From Pyrocephalus nanus (lineage: Eukaryota > Chordata > Aves > Passeriformes > Tyrannidae): 64,000 nt of DNA. The position numbers and the translations under genes were made by a program. The stretch covers positions 97,672,418 to 97,736,417 of the forward strand of contig CM076261.1 of assembly GCA_038380795.1 (NCBI GenBank), written 5' to 3'. Below, piece by piece: positions 53,804-64,000 of the stretch (positions are counted from its first letter, which is position 1; every line of letters starts with the position of its first letter). A model generated the notes under the pieces. That model searched no databases. It was not told where the DNA came from and saw nothing but the letters and a program-made list of their open reading frames with translations.

Positions 53804-55402
53804 GTATAAACTGCATGCTGAGCCACCTTTAGATTGGTTAGGGCTTGCTTTGAAGGAAGAGTTGAGGCTGAAGGCTTTGGGGAAACCCTTTGCAGAGGCC
53901 TTTCCTGTGTGGGGGCAGTGACACCAGCCTTGATGAAACCTGAGGGTTTATTGGAGGCTTCAGACAAGTGGAATTGGGAAAAATTTGGTCTAGATGGTTT
54001 TAAAATGAATGACAAAAGCTTTGCAGATATAAAGCAGCTACATCTTCACCTTGAATGGGTCCTGAAATATTTTTAAGTGAAAGGGGAAAACTAAAAGGGA
54101 AGGAAAAGCTGTAAAATTATTGCCACCAGAAGGCAAATTGGAGCAGATGTGAACTTCCAGGTGGGTGTGTCTGGCATCCTGCCCAGGAAGCAGCAGGGTG
54201 TCAGTTCTCATGTTCTGCTGTTGGTGAGCTGTGGAGGAAACACCCAGTTCCAAGGGTGAGCACCATGGCGAGGTGCTTCTCCTTCCTAAAATAAGCTCAT
54301 GTAAGCTGCTTTGTCACGGAATCCCAGCTGGAACTACTCACCCAGTGCTGGAAGCTATAACTGCCTGTGTCAGTCAGTCACTGATGGCATTTGTGACGCC
54401 TGATTTGAGCAGATACCCCGTGTCTAAATGTTTTTAGGTGTTTTTTTAGCTTTATATAAAGACAGTGAAGCAGATACCTGTGTGTGGAGAGCCAGCAAGC
54501 ACTGCTACTTGGGCTTCAGCTTGCTGTGGGGCACAAAGATTGTTGTTCCAAAGCCAGGCTGGCTCCAGCAGAGCTATGATTTGAGAATTTTGAGTCAGTT
54601 TTACATGATTTGATGTCTGTTCTTCGCTGACACCTCTCCCTGGTGGTGTTGCTCAGCCCTTGGAAGTCACTCATCTTTTTCTCAGAGTTCCTTCCTTTGG
54701 GATGTGACCTTCTCCAGGTTCTGTACCAGGCAAGTTGGAGGACTGGCTGCTCGAGCCCTGTGGCAGCTCCAGACCACATGAATTATCCCAAGTGCAGCAG
54801 TGGGTCTTTATACAGCTGAGAAGGTGCCTCCAAAGGAGGCTGCACCTCCAAATCCTCAAACAGTGCCTGTGGGCCTCTCAGCAGTGCAGGAGTTCATAGA
54901 ATCCCAGAATGTTTGGGGCTTGGAGGGACTTTAAAGTTCCTCTCATTCCACACCCCTGCCATGGGCAGGGACACCTTCCATTAGACAAGGTTGCTCCAAG
55001 CCCCGTCCAACCTGGCCTTGAACACTTCTGGGGCAGCCACAGCTTCTCTGGGCAACCTGTGCCAGGGCCTCTCCACCCTCACAGGGAAGGATTTCTCCCT
55101 AATATCCAATATAAATCTCCCCCCTTTCAGCTTAAAGCCTTTTTGTCCATTCTTTACGCTTTCTGTCTTTTGTGTGACTCCCTCTTCTCTCTACACACAG
55201 GTCAGGCAGCAGGTGCTTGACCTGGGCACGAGGGGCTCATTTGGAATCAGGAGCCTTCTCTGAGAGCCGTGCCCCAGCTTTGGCAGCACCAGCACCTCTG
55301 AGGGCAGCAGGTTCTCCATAGGGTGTTGGAAGGCTGGAGGGGGGGAATTACCTGGCACAAGTGTTACAGGGGTGGATGGTCACATTTGCTGTTCTCTTCC
55401 AG
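53804..55402 (+). other. Intron with CR1 fragment
   Basis: 1599 bases; CR1 at 54895-55140. No exon recognised. Confidence 0.8.
54895..55140 (-). mobile_element. CR1 LINE fragment
   Basis: About 245 bases, minus orientation, starting TCATAGAATCCCAGAATGTT; CCATGGGCAGGGACACCTTC, CCGTCCAACCTGGCCTTGAA. Confidence 0.93.
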
Positions 55403-55454
55403 TCTCCTGATGCAGCTGATGACCTCAGATACGTCGACGACCGAAATAATTCAG
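55403..55454 (+). CDS. SCRIB: SCRIB exon: SPDxxxxLR segment
   Basis: 52 bases (w1206-w1223), phase 0 start and phase 1 end, acceptor ...tctcttccag, donor gtaagc. It encodes SPDAADDLRYVDDRNNS; human has SPDFAEELRSLE here. Short but positioned exactly by homology and phase. Confidence 0.93.
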
Positions 55455-58400
55455 GTAAGCCCATGGCCAAAGGAGTTGTCTTTGTACTACTCGCTCCCCA
55501 CCATGGTTCTAGAGGGTTCCCCTTTGCTTGTGGAACCACCCAGAAGACTTCACCTCCTGCTGCTTGACACAATGTCCTGTTTTGTCTGTTCTAGAATGAA
55601 AAGTCCACACTCACCACGTTCATTTTGGGTAGGATATTTGCATTGTGCTTTAGTGAAGACTAATTTGCCCAGCGTGATGTGTAACAAGCATGCCTGGTTT
55701 TTTCCAGATTTGTGCCCTGGAGTAGAGTGGTAGTAGGATGGGGCAGGGAAGTTTTGGCCTCTGTCACCTGCTGGAGGTGAATGATGTCTCTCGTTCAGGG
55801 CTGCCTTGTGCCCCTTCTGCTGGAGAGGGAATCATGGAGGTAAATCCATCCTGGTGCAGACTTGGAGCACTTGCTGCTCCAGTACCTTGGTGGCTTGTGT
55901 GTCTGTGGGCATAGTCACCTCAATCAGCAAGAATTAAAAGCTCTGCAGCTGTATCTCCAGGCTGTCCAGCTGGGGTGTGTCTGTCTGTCCCCAGCTGTAA
56001 CGGAGAGGTGAGACTATCCCCCAGTTCATTCCACTGGCTGTAGCAGCCCTGTGAGGCTCAGCAGAGTCCACCTGCTCTGTAGGAGCACTTGTGTTTCTCC
56101 AAAAGTTGGTGCTGGTTTGCTTCTACCTGTTTTGCAGATTTTCCCCCTTTATTTGACACAGGAAACAGTTTCTTGTATCTTGACAAACCCTTCTGAGTAC
56201 AGGCTGCACCCTGTAGACCGCTGGGCTGCTTCCAGAAGAAGGTTCTGCTGCAGGACTTAACAAATCATACTTTCCTGAGAACAGCAGCTGTTCTTTATCC
56301 CTCAGACTCATCCTCTCAGCCCTGGATTATTCTCTTGAGGTCATCCATTCAGTCAGTGCAGGGAACTGGGAGCTCATGGTAGGTCTGGGAAATACCAGCC
56401 ATTGCTCAGGGCCTTCAGACCTCACTGTTGCCTGACACTGCTCTGTTGGGCCCTCAAATGGGATAAAAGCCAGGAAGAAAAGAGTGTGGTGATCATTGAG
56501 AGTTTCTTAACCTGGTCCTCAGTCTTAAAGTAATCTTTATGTCACCTGTGATATGTGTGAGGCACCAAACAAATGCAAGTTTTCCCAAATCAGCTGTCAA
56601 GGATGGCAGGTGAGGATGCAAGTAAACTCTCTTGGGATGGGACAAAGCTCTCCTGTTTTTTATGGATCCCTCCACCCCACCTCACTCTTTTAGGCAGTGC
56701 AGCATCCCAGCCAACATAATCAGAATTGATCATGGAATTATGGCTTTTTGACTCATAGCAATTCTTAAACTTTGTGTTAGCAGGAGCTCTGAGGATATCC
56801 AGCGGCAGGAAAGCGTTGGCATCTCAATCCTCCTAGCACACTCTTGTCCATGCAGAAACAGTTCCCTCCATTCTGGGTCCGACTTTATGGTCATTGTCTC
56901 TTAAATGTGTTTTAAAACCTCTATTTCAAGGTTTCAGTGGGGCCATGGAGTTAGTGAACTGCAGAACAGCATTTTTAGGGTGGAACCATGCAACGTGCTC
57001 GTGTTACGACGTAACTTTTCCAGATCACCTGGAGTCAGAGTCTTTTGCTTCCCCAATCCTGTAACTGTCAGGTTCCAGAAATCTCCCTGATAACTGTGTG
57101 TTGCACCTGTTACTGGAAACCTGCTTAGGGGATGCGAGAAGCTGCTTTTGTCCCCGTGGTCTTTGTCCACTTGGGCTGTCTGGGATCTGCAGCAGCTCCC
57201 ACGGGAACTGTGCCTCATCATCCTGCCTGGCCTGTTTGCTGCTGGATAATGAGCTTTGGCAGCTCATACCCACAGGGAAACCAAAAGTGTTCTTTCTGCC
57301 CCCTTGTGTCTTTCATTTATTCCCATCCAGACTTTTTAGCCACATCCCTACTCCAAAGACTTGCATCCATGCTTTTCTTCTCCAGACTTCCATTTCACAG
57401 ATTCTTTCCCACCAAAATGCCAACATTTCACAAAACTGGAATCTCCTTCAGTATTTCCTTGTTTCTCTCAGGGTGGGAAGCATGTAAGGGAGGCTTGTAC
57501 TGGTTCAGGACACACCAGGATCCTGTTTGACTGGAAGTTGGTTCTTAGGGTAAAAGACCAGAAGAAACAGAGAAAATGAGCTTGCATAGATGGATATTCC
57601 CAATTTTCTGGAATCACCTATTGCATAGGCATGTCTTAAGCCAGGTGTTGTGTCTGGATCAGCAATGGAATGAGCTTCTATAAAAACTGTCCAGATATTG
57701 TTTACCTTTCATGATGCTTCCTTCCATAATGAGGCATTTTGTTTACTTTAATCATTTCTTGATAATTCCCTCAGACCTTCTGGGAAGCGGTGAGTGACTG
57801 TGTCTCACTTGCTCTGTCTGTGCCAGTCATGCCAGCCAGTATCACAGCAGTTCCCTTCTTTTCGGGCTGAGGAATCCTGTTCCTCTTAGTGAGAATCGTT
57901 CGCACACCCACCTGGACCTTTTTTGTTTCATCTGTTTCTAAGGTAGAGGAGGAGAACTAGGGCTGCCTGCAGTGCTCAGACATAGCTGTGAGGTTTGTGC
58001 AGGACGAGAGAGCGTTCTAAATTGTGTTCTCCCACCTTTTCCAATACCTGGACCTCAAAAGTGAAATGGGGGGATTGCTGTGAAATTGCCAGTGTCTACA
58101 GAAAGCTCTCCCAGTGCCTACAGAACCATCATCTCATTTAAGGATGGTGCAGGTTTTTTATGCAGTCAGGATTCTATTCCTTTTCTTGAGTTTAAACATC
58201 ATTTACATAAGTAAAACTGAACTTACTGAGTCAGCACAGGGCTCTGCCTGATTCTGTAGCTGATCCAGGGTTCAGTGGGAGCCACTGGGAATGCCAGAAA
58301 AGGACATAAAAGAAGAAAAGCAGGAAGTGGTTCTTTCCAGACCTGCTCCAGGCTGCAGTTATCAGTGGGTTTGCATTTTCTAAGCCAGAGGCTTTGACTT

Positions 58401-58567
58401 CAGAGTTCTTTCTTTCCTCAGTCTATTCACATTTGCAGTAAATTTCCCCTTCCACATCATTTCCCCCTGAACTCTATGGATCGTGATGCACTTGTTATAG
58501 CTGAGCTTCAGTTGAGTCCCTGATAGAGCCTGGTGGCATCAGAAGTTCCTCCCAGCACAGCCTTCAT

Positions 58568-58593
58568 CACTCCTCCTCCTCCTCCTCCTCCTC
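58568..58593. repeat. (TCC)n microsatellite
   Basis: About eight TCC/CTC triplets in a row. Confidence 0.9.
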
Positions 58594-59002
58594 ATTAGTT
58601 GGCAGATACTCACCCTGGTAGGGTCCTGGCTGCTGGGTGTTGTGGTGTCAGGTAGCACCTTCCTGCCCTTTTCCTGTGGTTTCACCACTTATTTGCCCAC
58701 CAAAGCTGCCCCATGGAAGCTTGTTTTCAGTAGAGCTTTGCTTGGGGAACAGTCCAAAGGTTTCTAAAGCTCAGTGTGCTGCGTGGAGATCACTAAACCT
58801 GCATGTTTGGGGGTTCTTTTGGCCAATTCCAGCCTTAGGGGTTCTGAAAGAACTGACTTCCCTCTAAGCCACAGGATTTTATTCTCCGCCCACCCACCCA
58901 CCCAGGCTGGATTTTTCCTGCATGTGTCCATGACTTCCTTTTATATCTGTTTGTCTTGTCTGGGAATCAGTCACCTGCTTCCCAACCCCAGGGTTCTGTC
59001 AA

Positions 59003-59198
59003 GAGCTTGGACAGGCTGGGAGAGCTGAGAGTGTTCACCATGGAGAAGAGAAGGCTCTGAGGAGACCTTAGAGCCTCTTCCAGTGACTAAAGGGGATCCA
59101 AGAGAGCTGGAGAGGGACTTTGGACATGGGCCTGGAGTGCCAGGGAAGGGGAAGGGCTTCCCACTGATTGGCCTGTCTCTGGAGCAGAGGGTGGGACA
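59003..59198 (+). mobile_element. CR1 internal fragment
   Basis: Plus orientation: GGAGAAGAGAAGGCTCTGAG, GAGAGCTGGAGAGGGACTTT, CCTGGAGTGCCAGGGAAGGG, GGGCTTCCCACTGA. Confidence 0.85.
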
Positions 59199-59234
59199 CT
59201 GGGCACAGCTCAGCAGACTGAGCATTTTATCTGA

Positions 59235-59740
59235 CAAATCTTCCTGGATTTCTCTATTTGAGGTTCTCTGCTACATCCAGGCTTTAGAGAGGCTTCCCAG
59301 GAGCCCATTTGCACTTGAAGCTCATGAATTGCCTATGCCCTTCTGGGTTGTCCCTCCAGCAGATATTGGGGTAGTTAAAGTCCCCCATGGGGACCAGGGC
59401 TTGTTAATATGAGGCTGCTTCCATCTGTCTATGGAGGCCTCATCCATTCAGTCTTCCTGGTCAGGAATGTCACCTGTTCCTTCAATCCTGACCCATGAGC
59501 TCTGGTTGGCTTCTTACCCCTCACCAGGTACAGTTCCAGCATCCAGCTGGGCACTGACATAGAGTGTGACCCCTCCACCTCATCTCCCCTGCCTGTCTGT
59601 CCCTAAGAGCCTCCAGTGCTCCAGTCACAGGAACCATCCCACCACATCTCTGTGATGCCAGTAAGTTTAAAGCCCTCCTGACCATCTGGGCCGGTCTGTG
59701 ACTGAAGATGCTACTCCCCCTCACTGACAGAGGGACTCCC
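59235..59740 (-). mobile_element. CR1 ORF2 endonuclease-region fragment
   Basis: Minus orientation. It resembles the CR1 ORF2 upstream part: GGGGTAGTTAAAGTCCCCCA, CAATCCTGACCCATGAGCTC, CAGTGCTCCAGTCACAGGAA, CACATCTCTGTGATGCCAGT. Broken by stops. Confidence 0.75.
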
Positions 59741-59999
59741 TCATGCCCTGCAGACCTGGGTCAGGGTGGCTCTGTGGTCTGTAAAGCAGAAGCCTTTCAG
59801 GACACTCAATTTTTCCTAAGGCTTGGCTCTTCCAGTCATGTTCAGTGAATGGCGGGTGTTGGAGCCCGGTGTCTTCTTACTCATGGGACTTCCTTCCCAG
59901 GATCCACAGTGGTCACTACATGACCTACAGGTCACCAAATGTTCTGGGCATGAGGTTGCTGTGAGTCACTGAGACTTCTAGCACCTGGAAATACACTGG

Positions 60000-60148
60000 A
60001 ACATTCCCTGGAAGTGCCCAAGGCCAGGTTGAATGGGGCATGGAGCAGCCTGGGCTAGTGGAAGGTGTCCCTGCCCATGGCAGTGGGTGGCATGAGATGA
60101 GCTTTAAGGTTCCTTCCCACCCAAACCAGTTTATGATCCTGTGATACC
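60000..60148 (+). mobile_element. CR1 3' end, left arm of an inverted pair
   Basis: Plus orientation: GGAAGTGCCCAAGGCCAGGT, GTGGAAGGTGTCCCTGCCCA, CCTTCCCACCCAAACCAG. It ends 38 bases before a minus-orientation copy of the same region. Confidence 0.92.
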
Positions 60149-60186
60149 CTAAACATCTGCATTAACTGTGCCAGTTGAGTGCTGAC

Positions 60187-60428
60187 AGAACCACGGGGTG
60201 GTCTGGTTGGGAAAGGACTTGACAAATCACCCAGTCCCACCTCCTGCCCTGAGCAGGGACACCTTGCACTATCCCAGGTTTCTCCAAGCCCCGTCCAACC
60301 TGGCCTGGAACACTTCCAGGGATGGGGCAGCTTTTTTGGGCAACCTGTGCCAGTGCCTCACCATCCTCACCGGGAAGGATTCCTTCCCAGTATCTTACCT
60401 AATTTAACCCAGTGCTTTCTCTTCGAAC
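60187..60428 (-). mobile_element. CR1 3' end, right arm of an inverted pair
   Basis: Minus orientation: GGTCTGGTTGGGAAAGGACT, CACTATCCCAGGTTTCTCCA, GAACACTTCCAGGGATGGGG. It lies immediately before the last SCRIB acceptor. Confidence 0.92.
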
Positions 60429-60451
60429 CTAAACATCTCTTGTCCTTGCAG

Positions 60452-60612
60452 TTCCCCGGGAGCAGGATGGGCAGCCAGAGGAAGAGGACACGTTAGGACC
60501 ACGGGATCCATCAGCACCAACTCCCTCAGCCCTGGAGGACATGGCCCTGTACAGCAGCAAGCGCAAGCTCCGACACAGCCGGCGCAGTTTGGAGACCGCT
60601 GTCCCCACGTAG
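60452..60612 (+). CDS. SCRIB: SCRIB last coding exon and stop
   Basis: 161 bases (w1223-w1275 plus TAG at 60610-60612), phase 1 start, acceptor ...tccttgcag. It encodes PREQDGQPEEEDTLGPRDP, SAPTPSALEDMALYSSKRKL and RHSRRSLETAVPT. Human ends VGPEDVALCSSRRPVRPGRRGLGPVPS, so the pattern E-D-[MV]-A-L-[YC]-S-S-[KR]-[RK] followed by a basic stretch and V-P-[ST] at the very end is conserved. Confidence 0.96.
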
Positions 60613-61168
60613 GTGACCCGACACACCTGGGCGATGGACGAGCCCGGCACAGCCCTTCTGAGCTTCCTGTGCTCCAGGGACAGCACCGGGCTGCCACCCT
60701 GCCGCCTCCAGACTCTGGATGGGACCTGAACACCCTGGGAGCTCTGCGGCCAACTGACTCCTCCGAGGCTGTGAACCACCCTCGTTTCTCACCCAGCAGT
60801 GCACTGGGGCACGTCCTGAAAATGGGACAACACTGGACTGACCGCTGGCAGATGGAGAGGAGGGGTGGGCAGGACAGTGGGCAGCTCGTTAGCCTGTATA
60901 TATTGTGTGTGGGGAAGGGTAGGACAGGGAGAATGTAGGAGTGTAAGTGTGTTGGGCTCCAGCTGTTACTGCCTCAACTTGGTTTTTGTAGTGGTTAAAA
61001 GGAGCTTTTCCTCTGGTGGGAATCGGGAGGAAGGTCCAGCCTGCCTTTACTCCTATTTAATTTTCAGTCTTTTGCCAAAAAGCATCTCCTCCCACCTCCT
61101 GCACTGTGTCACCTCACTTCCCTTTGGGAGTGTGTGGGAATGGGAAGCTTGGAGGCAAAAAAAAAGGT

Positions 61169-61174
61169 AATAAA
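61169..61174 (+). terminator. Possible proximal poly(A) signal
   Basis: AATAAA inside an A-rich stretch about 560 bases after the stop. It could give a shorter 3' UTR, or only cause internal oligo-dT priming. Confidence 0.4.
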
Positions 61175-62645
61175 AAGGAAAAAAAAAACTGCAGAATTCC
61201 AGCAAAGTGCCTCCCTCTGCCACTGACACTGTGCTCAAGGAACATGCCAGAGCCTGGGCCAGCTCTGTGCCACCTGCCTCTGTCCTGCTGGGACTCTGTG
61301 CAGTCCTGGGGACAGGCCCTTCCCTGGATGGACACGTCGCCGTGTGTCACGTGGCGTGAGCAGCTCCGCGAGCACAAACGTGTCAGAGGAGGCCAGGCTC
61401 TGTCTTCTGGAGCACTGGGGCTGAACTGGTGGACTGGGGCAGGAATGGGACAGAACCGACAGCTGTAGCAGGGGTTTAGGGTGTGTGTGACAGCAATGGG
61501 GAGCAGGATAGTTGAGGTAGGACACGGTGGCAGAGGTGGGAGGTGTGACTGCAGTACCTTAGTGGGTAGGATTCAGAAACTCGGAATGGGTAGGACGTGG
61601 CATTGCTGGGGTGAGATTGAGAATTACAGGGTCTTACAGGTAGGAATACTGGTGGGGAGTCCACAGTGTACATGGCTGGCTGTGAGGTGGAGGAGGGTGT
61701 CACGGGATGCCTGACATGGGGCTGACAGGGAGCACTGGGAGCACCACGGAGCAGGACGGGGCTGGCCTGTGCCTTGCAATAACTACACCGTTCCACTTTG
61801 CCAGCTCGTTGGCTTCAGGCCCCTTTCCGTGGAGAACAGGGACAATGAATGTTTGCCCAAGCAAGAGGGGAAAAGGAAAATGAAAAATGAGCAGGGGTGT
61901 GAGTCCTGGGTGTGAGTTCTGGTTTCCACATGTGGAACAAGGGCTGCAAGCAAGTTCTGTATCACGTGAGCTCTGCAGATGTGGAGGTCACAGCTGCTGC
62001 TCCCAGCTCTGCCATCAACCTCTGCTGCCACTACTGAGGGGAAACAGCCCCCCTTTTCTTTTTTTTTTTTTTCACTGCCTCTAACTGGGAGGAAGGCCCG
62101 AGCTCGGCCTGATCCCATTCCCCGTCCATTGGTGCTTTCTGACTCCCCAGCAAGACCAGGGTTGCACCTTGAGCCTCACAGTGGCTGGGCAGCAACAGGC
62201 ACATCTGCTTGTACATTTGCTGAAGGAAAGAAACGGATGCAGTTTTCCGGGTGCAGTTTTTTGTTGAGCCTCTCCCTTCATGCCAAAATCCAGTGGATCA
62301 TTTTAACTGGCCCTGTATGCTTTGATTTTACAGATCTGTGAAGGGGGAACTCTGATAATCTCTCATTGCAGCCGTGGCTGCTTCCATCATCAGCAATTTG
62401 AGCTTTTCCTTTTTAAATCTAATTTTAGCATTTGCTTTTTAACAACAGCAGTTTTGGAAACAGTCCTGGCTGGGTTTTGGTGACTAACTTGTGATTCTTC
62501 TCTCCTTTCCCTGTGCGGTACCTGGTGCCAGGCTCTGGGTTCTTTCCCGTTCTCTTCTGAGAGACTCTGAGGGAAAATTAGCGCATCAAGACTGTAACTA
62601 GTGAAATTTGTACAACCAAAGAAATCTATTTTGTGGTTCAAGGAT

Positions 62646-62651
62646 AATAAA
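62646..62651 (+). terminator. SCRIB: Poly(A) signal AATAAA
   Basis: Canonical hexamer, with a GT-rich element (CTGTGGTTTGCTCTGTGTG) beginning about 30 bases downstream, typical of a functional cleavage site. Confidence 0.85.
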
Positions 62652-62668
62652 GTTTACTTTACATTTTA

Positions 62669-64000
62669 GAGCCTTTAGTCACTGTGGTTTGCTCTGTGTG
62701 AAGTCCGCAATTTCGGTACCAACACTTTGTTGTTGGTGCAAAGATGCTTCTGATTTTCCTGCTTTTGAGATCAGAAAGTAATGCTCACTCAAATCAATGC
62801 CAGTTGTGAGAATATCAAAATTCAGAGATGGGAAAAAATCCAATATGAAACACAGGGATACCAGCAAGATCTTCAGCCTCTTGGCTTTCCTCACTTGACT
62901 CTGTTTAAAAAAAACTCCAACACTATTTTTTTTACATTATTAAGTTTTTAAAAATATCGTTTGACTGGTAAAAACTGACCTTGTTTCCTGTAGCCCAAAC
63001 TGGTTTTCCTTGGTCTGGCTTAGTGGATGGGCACCATGCTGTGCCAGCCCAAGGAAAGAGGTGCTACCTCAGCAGGGAGAGGGTGGAATTCCTTTTCCTA
63101 GAACCAGGGTAGTGCCAGACCTCAGCCTCATTCTCCCACCTGTGCCACAGGTACAGCTGGAGAAGGGACCTTGGCTACACCCTGTGGTACCTCAGGAACA
63201 GCCTTGTCCTAGGTCAGCATGGGGGGTTCAGGATCTGAAGTGGAGCCTTACACAGGCTCAATGAACAGGTCCTTTCCTGGGTTTTATGTCTGTTTTCTCC
63301 ATGTTTAGTTTCCTTGGGCCAAATTTACTACCAGGTTTATCTCCTTGTGCATATAATTTACTGACCACAACTGAACCCTGAGTAGCACATGGGCAGTAGT
63401 TACCCCATAAGACAAAGGTAAACACAGGAATATCATCAGTGGAGATAACTTTTTTAGGGTTTTTATTTAGGAATTATTCATGGAGGGTTGGAACTAGATG
63501 GGTCTTCAAGGTCCCTTCCAACGCCAACCATGCAATGATTCTATGATTTTGTTATAAATAGGAATAGAAAGAACACAAATATATAGGGAGAATGCAAAGA
63601 TCTTCAAGGTTGCACAGAGACAGAGCACAACTGGCTGGGCGGAAGGTTTTCAGGAAAGACTCTTACAGCTGAATGTCTTGTGTAGCAGCAGTGACTCACA
63701 GACATGCTCTGGGAGTTGGAGGGAAAGGGAATGTCTAATCAGGACACAGCTCTAGGTATGAACCTGCATGGCCTGCCCCTCAGGTCCTGCTAAATGCAAG
63801 TTTTCTTGGTTTCAGGAGTCAATCCCATCTGGTATTGGTGCACAAGGTGAAGGATTCCTGTGTTCCTTCCCTGCATCTCTCTCCATATATAACAGCAGTC
63901 TGGAATACCAATAGGATTCTCTTCAAGGAGAATCTACTGAGAGAGAAGGGGCTGTCACGGAAGCTGCAAACCGCAAATTTCCCTGTGTGTAGTCAGCTCT
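62669..64000. other. Intergenic DNA downstream of SCRIB
   Basis: No gene recognised on either strand. A short plus-orientation CR1 terminus lies at 63475-63545. The neighbouring gene must start beyond the window. Confidence 0.7.
63475..63545 (+). mobile_element. CR1 3'-end fragment
   Basis: Plus orientation: GGTTGGAACTAGATGGGTCT, CAAGGTCCCTTCCAACGCCA, ending GCAATGATTCTATGAT with the CR1 terminal repeat. Confidence 0.9.

Larger units (their letters stand above)
55455..60451 (+). other. 5.0-kb last intron
   Basis: Unique-looking DNA from 55455 to about 58980, with a (TCC)n run at 58568-58593. Then a cluster of CR1 pieces follows: 59003-59198, 59235-59740, 60000-60148 and 60187-60428. The last two are inverted relative to each other, and the final one ends 24 bases before the last exon. 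Confidence 0.8.
60613..62668 (+). other. SCRIB: SCRIB 3' UTR
   Basis: About 2.06 kb from the stop to just after the AATAAA at 62646. It has an A-rich patch with an internal AATAAA (61155-61190) and a T run near 62054-62072. The end is inferred from the signal and the following GT-rich sequence. Confidence 0.8.
1..62670 (+). other. SCRIB: SCRIB gene, 3' part (5' end outside window)
   Basis: Thirty exons on the + strand join into one open frame of 3828 bases with consistent splice phases. They encode four PDZ domains followed by a long, mostly disordered C-terminal tail. PDZ order, linker motifs (ERMVEPENA, RPEDDYSPRERR, NSLESISSIDR) and tail motifs (SFRERQKYFE, PPKRVSLVG, VRTAKAERRHQERLR) match vertebrate Scribble. 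Scribble is a LAP-family cortical scaffold working with Dlg and Lgl in apicobasal and planar polarity; its PDZ domains bind C-termini of membrane and signalling partners. The leucine-rich repeats and the linker before PDZ1 are missing only because the window starts inside an intron. Exon borders were set by AG/GT sites, phase and homology recalled from the human protein; no transcript evidence was available. Confidence 0.97.

Noticed and set aside
63010..63264. Plus-strand open frame downstream of SCRIB as the start of a neighbouring gene
   Set aside because: No recognisable domain, CpG-rich promoter or splice structure.

Overview
The window is bird nuclear DNA. It carries about 33 fragments of CR1, the dominant avian LINE. 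Its only recognisable gene is the 3' two thirds of SCRIB (Scribble planar cell polarity protein), on the + strand. A passerine is possible from the look of the CR1 3' ends, but this cannot be settled by eye. No second gene is visible on either strand.

Layout. Positions 1-11084 are intron only: the upstream SCRIB exons (leucine-rich repeats and linker) lie outside the window. I place 30 coding exons from 11085 to 60612. Exons at 11085-13689 encode PDZ1 and the start of PDZ2. Exons at 14417 and 19380 complete PDZ2, 20209 and 21496 encode PDZ3, and 22088 and 23141 encode PDZ4. From 24106 to 43350 there is a run of exons whose boundaries all fall between codons (phase 0). They encode a charged helical segment, a large low-complexity exon (32868) and several short exons. 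From 43611 to 60612 come the conserved basic/acidic C-terminal region and the stop codon. The 3' UTR runs to a poly(A) signal at 62646. Positions 62670-64000 hold no recognised gene.

Splice phases agree across every junction. All 30 exons joined give 3828 coding bases, that is 1275 residues plus a stop. Residue numbers below (w1-w1275) count from the first residue in the window. All four PDZ domains keep the carboxylate-binding loop (x-L-G-[ILF]-S-I) and the helix B histidine (H-x-x-A-V), as expected for class I PDZ domains. The protein is a cortical scaffold of the Scribble/Dlg/Lgl polarity module.

No undescribed biological system was found. The points most worth a second look are: an exon (32868) that either splices through a GC donor or reads to its own stop; a short Y-[RK]-x-[FL]-A-A-x-P motif encoded three times in separate exons; extra in-frame cassette exons relative to the human protein as I remember it; a relic of an APE-type endonuclease from a non-LTR element unlike CR1 (about 8400-9107); and an inverted pair of CR1 copies directly upstream of the last exon.
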